Part shown: positions 44,754 through 54,777 of the stretch, one piece after another | Position numbering within the stretch: position 1 is the first letter of the stretch | Layout of the letters: each line of letters starts with the position of its first letter | Origin: Paramarasmius palmivorus | Taxonomy: Eukaryota; Basidiomycota; Agaricomycetes; Agaricales; Marasmiaceae | DNA: 64,000 bases | Reading direction: 5' to 3' | Assembly (NCBI GenBank): GCA_037176845.1 | Contig: JAYKXP010000129.1 | Coordinates: 62,001-126,000 of the forward strand | The notes under the pieces: model-generated | Told to the model about the DNA's origin: nothing | Databases searched by the model: none | The model's input: only the letters and a program-made list of their open reading frames with translations | Position numbers and translations under genes: made by a program

Positions 44754-47700
44754 ATGAACAACAAGACACAGGCGCTGTCTGTGATCAAGCATTACCCTTC
44801 GGAGTGGCAAGATATTCACGAGTTCCCTTGGGTGTCAAGTGCCCTCAGTACGAATTGTCGAGAGGATCTCCTGGCTAATATTCCGGAGCAAATTCGCGTG
44901 AGTGGTACTCTGCGCGTGAGAGGGATCTCTTTACTGAGCCAATGACAGTCGCTGCCCTCCCAGCTTCTCGCCCACGCTAATGAATGGATGGAAGAGGAGT
45001 TTCGACACAACCGTGGCAAGACCCCGAGCTTGGCAGAGGTTCTCCGACGTGATACTGTTTGGCAACCTCGAGGCAACACCAAGACGATGCACCATGCGAT
45101 GATGTACATCTTAATCGACAAGGTGGTTGGGCTGTACAACCCTACTGTTTCGCAGAGTGGTGATACTGTAGTGGCAAGGGAGGCATGGCAGGTATCTGAC
45201 TCAACACTGTCCAACTTGGTGAGTGCCGCCCAACTGGTACCTGGTTTTCCCTGATGACACCGGTTCCAAACAGTCTGGTTTTAAGTCACTCCGTAACATG
45301 GAAGAGATCTTCAATCAAAGACAGGCGGAGCTTGCTGTGTCACTCTCACAATCATTGAACCCGACCCCATTCCACATCGCAGGTGCTTACCCCCGTGGAA
45401 GTGTCGCGGAGTTGCTAGTAGATGTTTCCAGCAGACGCGGGAAAGTGAAGCTGCAACAATGCCTCATGAACTTGCAACTGACTGCCCTATTCATTCGCGT
45501 GCTAACAAAGGTGAGTGATTCGCTGCAGCGCGATAAAAGTCAAGCTAATTACAGAGGACCAGGGCGCTGGCGATCTCCCAGAGTCAAAAGAAGACATGTT
45601 AAAGTTGATGAAAAATAAGAATGAGTGAGTGGTTTGCAAGCTCGTTCATCACCGGTGACAAACGGCAGACCAGAGTTTCCACGAAGTTGCAACCTCTCCC
45701 ACAACCTCTCCAGGCTGCTCTTGAGAGTTACAAACCCCGGAAGTGGCGAGGGACACTCTATGCAGCACTCACAATCAGTCCACTGATACTGATCGCGGGA
45801 GCGTCTCTGTACACTCGCGATTTGCCTAGGTCGGCGATGGTGCAGGTATTGTCAACTTCTCACCCCTATATTTGCGGTATTCATGCAGCTGACTCCACCA
45901 AACAGTTATGGTTTGCTTTAGGCACGGATAGACCTCCTCAGCTGGCGACTCTAGAGCAGGCCTTGTGGAAGGGGATCATGAGCATCGCTCTGGATTCCAA
46001 ACCGGCCGAAGTTGCCTTACAAGAGTTTTTGGGGTTGTATCGTCAGGAAAAGGATCCCACCAATTTCCTCCTGGACATCAGCGACTTCTTTCAAGATAAT
46101 CCTTCTCGCGCGTTCATTAGAGAAACGACGCCTGTCCGCGAGAATGGCACTCGCAACCTTCTACATTACGTCACCCAAAAACCTCCACCCGCCGCCAGCC
46201 GAATCGATGATATTGTGCCTGACCATGAAGAAGTGTCTATCACGGAAGAGGCGAAAAAGACGCTGGAGATGACTGAGAGGAGCCATGAATCATCGCCGGA
46301 GCAAATAACGGCACCCCAAGACCCTGACAAAAGCATGGCATTCGAAGCAGAGGTGATATCAGGTGCTCCGGATGGTCTTGCCCCTCCTATTGAGGAAAGC
46401 CATGAGGAAGAGACCTCTTTTAGAACCCCGACCTCTTGTGAAGATGCCCATACGGATTATACGGATAAGCAGTTTTCAGAGCTCGCCACCGATACCAGTG
46501 AGTTTGCCATCGTATCTAAATTTCTTACTCTAACATCGGAATCATCCAGCATCAACCGCTGTTTCCCCCTGTGGCTCCGTAGAGGCTCGAAGTCCAGAAC
46601 ATGAGACAGGTACCAACGGGGCAGCTGGATTGGTTCTCTCCCCGAATGGCGACACAGACACAGGTGAGCATCTCCACGGCCGGCCGCACGTAAAGTAACA
46701 TCCCGTTCAGCGATACAATCCCCGGTTGACGCAACAGAAAAGGATTGTTCCCCCGACACACCTATGGAGATGGACTCTGACACGGAAAAGTCGGCGACAG
46801 GAGGTATGGAGAGATGTTTCACCGCTGTAGTACGAAGTCTCACAATCCTGAGATGGCACTAGCAAGTGGCGTGACCCCAAGTAACGATATCGATGAAGGA
46901 GATGCTCGAACGATGAGTACTGAACCAGACACCGAAATGTCGTCGCCGGTTTTGGAAATGGACAAGGAGCCGCCCGAAGAGAGTGAAGCAACGACGACTC
47001 AAGAACTCACGGAAATGACTACTGTTCAAGAGTTCACAGAGCAACCTCAGGATAGCCCTTCCCAGTGTGGCGAGAATGGAAGTCGCGTTTATGACGAGGC
47101 ACCTATGCAAGTTATCCTGGACGTCCCGAAGCCTGTTGAAGAAGGTCAGTTCCCAACGTCAATGCCATTTTTCGCCGTCTGACTGCTATTGGCATAGTCA
47201 CAGTCGAGAAGGAGCCAGCCGAAGACAGTGAAGGAACGACGACTCAAGAACACACTGAAAACACTACTCCAGAGTTGATCGCAGAGCAACCTCAGGATCA
47301 CCCTTCCCAGTGTGCCGAGAATACCGGTCGCGGTGCAGACGAGGTACCAGTACAAGTTGACCGCGAAATCCCGATAACGGTTGATGAAGGTCAGTTTCCC
47401 AAGGTTAACGCCATTTTTCGCCGTCTGACTGCTATTGGTATAGTCATAGAACGACGTTCCGAGCGTCAAAAGGAGTTGAAGGATGCGCTAGAGAGAAAGG
47501 CACAGGAAGAGCAAGCTGCGAAGCGAGTGGAAGCGGAAATGAAGGATGGGAAGGGCACTGTAGTCACAAATCAGGACAAGAAGGTCGACAAGGACAAGGG
47601 TAAGCCCAGCAAGGACAACAGCAAGAAGAAAAAGCCTGAGCCGAAGAAGCCTGCGAAGAAACCCAAGAAGACTACGGAAGCAGAGGTTGTGGAGGAAGAG

Positions 47701-50036
47701 CCCGAAGATATAATCGTGCCCGTAGAACCATCTCCTGAGGGTGATGAAGGAGGCCTGGCGCTGAAACTTGCGCCAGCTTCCAGCAGTTATCCGGCGACGG
47801 GACTGGCTCCACTGGAGGAAACCTGTACACGAACGGTGAGTGTTCTTCCAATCCCCCACAAGAATGAAATCATTCATCTTGGTCTAGGTACTCCTTGGCC
47901 CAGTCTATCGGATAAGCAGCAGGGACCCCCAAATCTTCACGCGCCAGAGGGAACACTGTGACCGGGACTTTTCTCGACGGGTCTTCACTTACCAACCGGA
48001 ACGCTACGACGCCGAGGATCTCAACGACATGGCTTTCCTCTTCGGAAACATGGTCGCTGATAGCTCAAAGTACGTCCACGAGCTGGACTGGGAAGATTAT
48101 CAGGAGCTGTCCTCTGCTAAGCGACAGAAGTTGCTGGGTGAAAAGCCATTGGTCTTGTACGACACTCCGCATTTGGGCGAAAGTCGCGAGTTGAAGGACA
48201 TTGTGCGATCTCTGGGTAGCTTAGACATCAAGAGAACCGTTCACGGTAAGCAACCACAATTGTCGCGATTGCTTTGACCAGGCTCATGCGTCTTTGGCAG
48301 ACCTTTCTCGACGAGGCCTGTCAGATGATGTGCGCGATGTTCATCGAGAGAGTACGCTGAGACGGGTTGTACGAGAGGCGGGGATGGAGAAGCCTCGACC
48401 GTTAAACATGATTGACATCCCAGGTACCGGTGGGCTGTCTTGGGGTTTCAGTTCAGATGACATTGCGTTCCGGCACTGCGATGATCTGCGGGGAGATCCG
48501 AATATGGTCCCACATCTACCCTTGGTGGTGCAGGAAATATCATGGCATTTGTTGGGGTTGAAACACGCCTTTCACCGTGCTCATGTCGACACCTGCGGCT
48601 TTGGGACAATTATCTCTGTGGCGACTGGCCGCAAACTCATCTTCATACTGTCTCCTCCCAACACCGAGGATTGGACAGATGCCGCGAGGCTGGAGTTTTA
48701 CCGCAACCTGGATATGAACTCGGAGAACAGTGTGGGATGGCATATTGTAGGTATCGTGCTGTGCCCGGGTCAAGCTATGTAAGTCATCTCCGTCTTTTGA
48801 ATATGTTGAGATGATGAACAGCTCGGCAGCGTAATGCCGCCAATGACAGTTCATTATGTGGTCACGATGGAGACATCTGTCTGCCACGGAGGTCACTTCT
48901 ATTGCATGTCTACGATGAGACGTACCTGCTGGGCACTTCTTCATCTGCTCCACAGGCACAACTTCACAAACACGACACACTTGGTCCATCGAATTATGCT
49001 CGCTCGTATGGTCAAATTCTGGCACGACGTGATTGTCAGGAATAGCTCAACGTATACGGAGGACTGCATGGAGGCATCGAGTGGACGCATTGCCGACATA
49101 CCAAATCTCTTCACATTCACCGGGGTGATGGACTTGCTCAGTGTTCTCGTCATCATAGAGTTAGGGAGCACATTGTGGAAGGAGTCGTACGAGAAGGGGT
49201 GCACTGTAGCCTCTGAGCATCTGCAAGCCTATGCCGCCGCGCTAGTGATGGGCGATGAAATCGTTTCCTGGATCAGACGGAATGTCGTTGTTTACGAGTT
49301 CACGTTTGAAGGAACGGATATGCCTCCAGAGGTTCACAGGACAGTGTCCGTCGACGATATTCGCACCTCCTTAGTGGTTCAACAAGCCTGTACACTCCTC
49401 AAACAGGCAGACGAGTGCAAAAAGCCAGCAAGGACCATTGTCAGTGCTGCAGTTCGCAAGCAGCTGCGACAATCCAACAACCAGGCTTGGCGAGCTCTGC
49501 CCAAAGCGGAAAAGTGCACTGCCAAAGGGGCAGTTAAGGTTGCTGATCGTTTCGATTATTGCGCCGACCACGCCGAGACGTTTGATTGGGCTTATGAATG
49601 TCAAGAATCAGGTCCGTGGTTCACGGTAGGGCCTGTGTGTTCGCACGCGAAAGATTTCAACGTCGTCGATGATGCCTACCTGGGACTTATTTCTGCCAAA
49701 TGGCATCGACGACCATCGACAACAATTGTTCAGGTTTCATCGGAGCACCCAAAGGAGCTCGAGGATAGGGTGGATGCGTCGACTTCAGGTAAAGCTAGTC
49801 ATGAGGATGAGGAGTGTGATAGTGACCTTGAGGAGGAGGAGGAGGAGGAGGAGGGTGCTTCCTCACGCGTCCAGACTCGTGATTTGGTAGTGGAGTACAG
49901 ATGGAGATCACCGGCAGTGTCCACAGACTCGAATTCTCCGCTGCCAGTCGTCCGAAAACATCGCTTGGGCATCGATTCCGACGAGGAGATTGATCAAATC
50001 ATGCCCGTGAGACAAGTCAAGAAAAGAAAGACATAG
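44754..50036 (+). CDS. Large protein with C-terminal JmjC-like dioxygenase domain (one 4-bp frame break)
   Basis: Exons 44754-44897, 44964-45218, 45274-45510 and 45557 on are in phase, then a duplicated gagtgagt at about 45,617-45,624 shifts the frame; it is open again from there. Later splices were followed through 46,459-47,830 (acidic, Thr/Glu-rich, with a duplicated exon and a Lys-rich KKKKPEPKKPAKK), 47,905 and 48,246. The JmjC-like core reads AFHRAHVDTCGFGTIISVAT, GRKLIFILSPP, then after the intron 48779-48829 MPPMTVHYVVTMETSVCHGG HFYC. HVD (48,582-48,590) and the distal His (48,852-48,854) fit the Fe(II)-binding HxD...H triad; Lys in GRK could bind 2-oxoglutarate. The C-terminus has eight Glu in a row and KKRKT. 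The likely role is a chromatin or protein demethylase/hydroxylase, by family. The start Met at 44754 is the first in an open frame. Confidence 0.75.
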
Positions 50037-51038
50037 ACCATGTATACCTTGTACCTTATTTTGAACTAATAGCTGGTGTTCCGATGTATTTACTTTTGAG
50101 TTGACCGTACATTCATAATTGGAGTATGAGTCTTCATCAAGCGTCAATGACTGACATGGTGTGAGTATATCCTTCGGCGTCCGAAAAGACGATACAGGTA
50201 TGGTGCAACAAGAAAGTCCACCTGCTCACGTCGCAGGTTGTACGGCCCAAGTAACACTCCCCCCAAAAGTTGTCTTGCTACAAGTGGAAATGATTCCATT
50301 GTGAATCTCTTCGACGTGAATGACTGGATAGTGGCAAAACGATTACATCCTGAGAGTGAGTACAAGAAGTTCATTACACTATACAAGCACTGATTTGTTT
50401 ATCAATCAGTCACTCAGTCAGCGCACTAAGCTTCTCATTCGATGGAGAGTACCTTGCAATTGCCAGCTCTCGAACGAGGTTCTGCACGTCCAGGGCGAGA
50501 ATTTGAGTTTGTACGCTCTAGCGAAACTCGCGAGGTGGGTGTTAGAGGTCGCGGAAGGGGTTGCACTGCATTTTATCGAGAGAGTGGGTTGCGTTTTGGG
50601 GTATAGCGGGGCTACGACCGATACTCTTCCAAGTTCCTATCAATGACGTCAAATGAGATTATTTTATACGCATAGACACGTTAGTAGGGTTTGGCCAATT
50701 CATGATTTAAGTTTTTCTTGATGTACTGTACAATTTATATGATTCAGCTGATAGGGAACTTGGGTATTTGACGGTTACTGCTAGCTCGATTACAGGATTT
50801 TGGTAGCGCCGTACAGCAAAGTAGGATGGATATGTATTTCGAGTGCCATGTAAAGTCCTTGTTTAGAAGAGCCCCTTCTCGCTCGTGTTCAAACTTCCCG
50901 ATCGGGTGAGATAATAGATTCCAAGAAAAGGTCGGAGTACTGGTGCAGACTGAGATACGCAATGAAGTCCAGCTGCTATTCCTCAGGTTAGAACTATACT
51001 TGACTCAAATTGATTTTGAGACTCACAGAATAACGGGT
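50037..51038. other. Convergent intergenic region, no gene seen
   Basis: One kilobase between the 3' ends of the JmjC-like gene (+) and the small minus-strand gene. Frames are short. The plus frame at 50,356-50,646 has no domain and no splice partners. Confidence 0.45.
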
Positions 51039-51813
51039 TTAGATACTCTCCCCCAAGGACAGTGTGCTTGAGTCGAACAAGTCGCCATCAGAGGTCAGCC
51101 TGCTGCCCTCGTCAAGGTGGCTACCAGTTAGAAATTCTTCGGCAACAGTAGGGTATGTACGGGAAATTTGGGTTGACGGGGAAGAAAGAGCGGACGGAAC
51201 AGACATGGATGCTACGACTGCATCATGGAACTGTCCCTTCCCCTAGAATAAAAGGTTAAACACATTGAGAAGGTTACAAGGAATCAGCTCACTAACCGAG
51301 GGAATGCCGCCAACGTGCAATGGATGAGGGACACGTCCTGGAAGCGGCATAGACTTTGTCGAGAAAATTGGAAGATATTCTTCAGGGGTCTGAAGGATGT
51401 GCTATTGGGGTTAGACGCATAAACTATTCAGTACATGGAAAACCCACCGCCGAGGTATGCTTGGCTTTGGGTGAGGAGTGTACCTCAAACGGTACGACTA
51501 TGGGTGTTGCGATGTGGCACGAGCAGCTGCATGGCGCTGCCAACGAGCGCACGACATCCTGAGCGATAGTCGCAGATATCGGGCTCACGGCGTCGGAGCT
51601 ACTACGATTGGTGCTGAATTTTGCTTGATTTTGGGATGGATGAGGGTAGAATAAACCGTGTCCTAGGAGAGCAGGCGAAGGAGAGGTGTTTGAGTCCACT
51701 GACTGTGCCACTCATGAATGATTCGTATCCAAAGGAGAAGTTAGAAAACTCACACTGAACACTTTTACAACTGGATCAGGTATGCAACAATTGCATATAC
51801 TGTTGGGATCCAT
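51039..51813 (-). CDS. Small Ser/Pro-rich protein of unknown function
   Basis: Model complement(join(51039..51242, 51297..51401, 51448..51710, 51756..51813)) sums exactly to 210 codons, with four GT-AG introns-exon joins that keep frame, which is good evidence for a real gene although no domain is known. The start is MDPNSICNCCIPDPVVKVF. The middle has NTSPSPALLGHGLFYPHPSQ, and a Cys/His cluster PCSCSCHIATP. Exon 3 encodes TPEEYLPIFSTKSMPLPGRV and HPLHVGGIPS, and the tail is Ser/Thr-rich ending SSTLSLGESI. There is no signal peptide or membrane helix. It may be regulatory or disordered. Confidence 0.6.
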
Positions 51814-53735
51814 TGGAAGTCAGAGGTCGCAAGGTGGCTGAAAGAAATTTGGAGGTTGGTTTTTAATCGGAAGATATAATTGTATTTATGTAGGATCCAC
51901 ATCCCGTCTGTGATAGAATAAGCTTGGTGCTAGGGTTCCAATAAGAAGCTGAGGATGGTCGAGGGACGGTTTAGGAACGTTGATCCGGAAGTTTGATTGG
52001 ATGCCCCCGCGGATGTAGTCATCTGGACACCACTTTGAGCTTGTTAACGCAGCCCGGGTCTGTCTTATTCAGATGTTTGATCATAAAGTAGGGTCTTGTT
52101 GCTGCGCAGAGAAGAACCCGAGCCTCTGGCATCCCGATTTGGTCGTTGAATCGTCGCCTTGAGCTAATGCCGCATGCCGAAAGGCAGAAGAGGGCGACCA
52201 GTGAATATATATATATATATTTTCTTCCGGTAAGGTCGACGAACCCTGAACTGTGTATTTAGCAGGTAAATCAATTTCCTGTTCACAGAACTGGAGTCAT
52301 AAAGGAGTCATCCCTCCATTCTCTAATACATTCATGTGGATCCATGAAATTAATCAGAAGCACACATTAGAACTGAAAAAACCGATGTCATAGCGGAGCA
52401 TTCGAGAGTACCGCTACTCTGAACCTGGAATATTCACAAGTACCTCTAGAAGCGAGTTGGGTATCACGAAATGGATTGGACATGCTTAGGCTCCGGTATG
52501 CTCCCACGTCTAGTCTGGAATGTATATACCTCTAATCCGTCTTGGGCTCAGAAACCGGTTCCAAACAACGCGCGTAGTATCGAGCTCGGGTCCTCGAGCA
52601 ACAACAGACGGAAATTCATCTCCCAGGCACGCATATATGCACATTCTAGCAAATGTCGCAGGCTTGCCATCTTGTCCAGTACTTTGCAGACACCGAAGCT
52701 ACCATGCCATCTACATTTGGTACGATGGGGCGTGAGCAAAGCCTAACGCGTCTCCTACAACATGAACTATTGCCCAAGGACGAACAGTCGCTTCTGGATG
52801 CGCGCGAACAGACTCAGGTTGGAGATATGAATAGATCACCCTGTTTAGATTCTAGTCATATCTTCGGGGTCGGACTGCGAAGTGCTTACCATCAGCTCCT
52901 TCTTTACCCTCAGAATAATCGGTTCAAAACCGCGTTGCCAATGGGCTCGAAGACGACTTCACGAGAGTGCATGGGGTGAGAGGATTCAAAATGGAACGTA
53001 ATACGATTGGGTATAGCCTTAAGATCTCTAGAGAAGAATTCTCCAAAGAGAGCTACTTCGTACTGATGCGAGGACATTGAGGATTCTTGATACCATCCTT
53101 GTTGAGGACAATGGTCATGAGCAAGTCGCAACTACAGATTAGACACCGAAAAAACATTTCCGCTCCTCTATTGCAGTGTTTTGGCCCAGGCATATTTTTA
53201 AGGAAAAGAAGAGACGAATGTACGCCTGGATATTTTGTTCTGCAAGTCTATAGCGATTAACACAGTTAGAAATAGAATCTATGCCTTTGCAAGAGACTAT
53301 ACTCTGCGCGACTGCTTCAGCCTCGGCTTCAGCAGGATCGGGTTCGATATTACCTTGAAGAATAGCGCATATTGACCCACGTTTAACCCTGGCCGACGGT
53401 CGACGAAATAGGGAGAAATTCAAGTCATTTAGAAAGTACTGTGGCGGTAATGTAAACAGGTGGTCCGTCTTCCGGAGAAATATAGTAATATTGACGAGCA
53501 GCCTACATGGACGTGTCAATTTGAGTAGCCAAAGTTCGATTGCGGGCCAGGTCAGAAGGACACGACGCTTGTCAGATCTGAGAGTTGCAAGGAGCGGCTT
53601 CTGGTCACCAGATGGTCCCATATTGTTACGGCCAGAACCGTATGAGAACCCGAAAGCTTCACGGGATAGCATGGTATCAGGGACACGAATGAGCATTAAT
53701 GCAATAGAAGAATCGCACTGAGCGTACAAATCAGA
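51814..53735. other. Gene-poor interval with unplaced coding-like debris
   Basis: A (TA)n run lies at about 52,204-52,220. On the minus strand at 52,930-53,045 one frame reads EVALFGEFFSRDLKAIPNRI, and at 53,140-53,730 another reads MLIRVPDTMLSREAFGFSYG, GDQKPLLATLRSDKRRVLLT, with a possible intron near 53,320-53,360. The segments look protein-coding but are in different frames, and I cannot assign a family. A decayed gene is the likeliest reading. Confidence 0.3.
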
Positions 53736-53973
53736 AGCCCACGGAGCTTTGACTGTTCAATGGCATTCACCACGGGAGAAAGATCAGATACCGAACAATG
53801 TCAGGAAATAATACAACGTTCACCTCGGAAGGTCTCGACTGAATTAACCTGCACATCTACCATCATTTCTTCGGCACTGTTGCGTAGCAGATCCCCAGCA
53901 CTATCACTGCTGGCAGGTGGAGACGATACATACCCCATCGTACAATAACCACTCGGCTAACGACAGCATAGTA

Positions 53974-54560
53974 TCAGATGTAATCCAATCGATACTCGAG
54001 AGTACTCACGGGATCTTTTTCGACTAATCTCCATTTTTCTTTTGTTTCATCCCCCTCTTTCCCGTATGAAAGGAAACACACATGGTGAGCGGTCGAACAG
54101 TACATGATAGTACGCCCCATCCGGTGAATATACCATGTTGGCCGGTGCTGATTCGAACACCACTGTTTGCGCGGATTGAGATTCTGTAACAGATCGTGAT
54201 TATGACCCGTGGATATATTGCAAAATTGAGCCATACGTCGAGCATTCCAAAAAAAAAAATTTTTCTCCTTCTGTGCAGAGCTTGATGGTGTGCACAGCAG
54301 CGGCGGATGTGTGGGGTTCCAAGCTACAAAGTCGACTCTGTCGCTTTGGTGGCCACCGGATAGTAATGTTGCTGGAAGTCTGTAGGGCCATTTGAATATT
54401 AGAGTCAAAAAGTAGATGAAAATACGTACCTGGTCCGATAAATAAATCCTCGCCTTGCTACCAATACCAACAGCAGCTAGCTTCTTGCCTTCGCAACTCC
54501 ACGCTACATGTGACATGATATGCTGGGTAGCTTTATACATGTAGTCCCTAGGCTTGAATG
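53974..54560 (-). pseudogene. THO-complex subunit 3 / Tex1-like WD40 gene, decayed
   Basis: The minus strand reads HVAWSCEGKKLAAVGIGSKA RIYL, then after a retained intron (54,390-54,435) DRVDFVAWNPTHPPLLCTPS, NFFFWNARR, and in a different frame NMVYSPDGAYYHVLFD. This is the blade order of Tex1/THOC3, the mRNA-export THO subunit (VAW-CDG-KLASGS, DSVD-L-W-PTHP-LL-TAS, NI-YSPDG). Frame changes and an A/T homopolymer (about 54,249-54,264) inside a blade mark it as decayed or a truncated duplicate. It stops before the remaining blades. Confidence 0.55.
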
Positions 54561-54777
54561 GTGAGAATGTCGGAGGCTGATTTCACGTTGAAACAGGATG
54601 GCATGAAGGAGTCTTAGTAAACTTCTGTCGAAGTCCCTGAAGGCGAGGTTGGCTTCGTACATGTACACCTCTGGTGCTGAGCTTGTATAGGGAGAAGATG
54701 AAGGAGGTTTTCGGGGTGGCTGGATATATTGTCGTTGCCATCTTTAAATTTGCGTAGTTCGTGTCCAAGAGAGACGC

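Noticed and set aside
52204..52220. (TA)n run as an origin or special element
   Set aside because: A plain dinucleotide repeat, also seen at about 20.6 kb; nothing else distinguishes it.
53139..53729. 196-codon minus-strand frame as an intact gene
   Set aside because: It contains an intron-like gap and an Ala/Glu run that reads as intron, the neighbouring coding-like segment is in another frame, and no family is recognised; kept only as debris.
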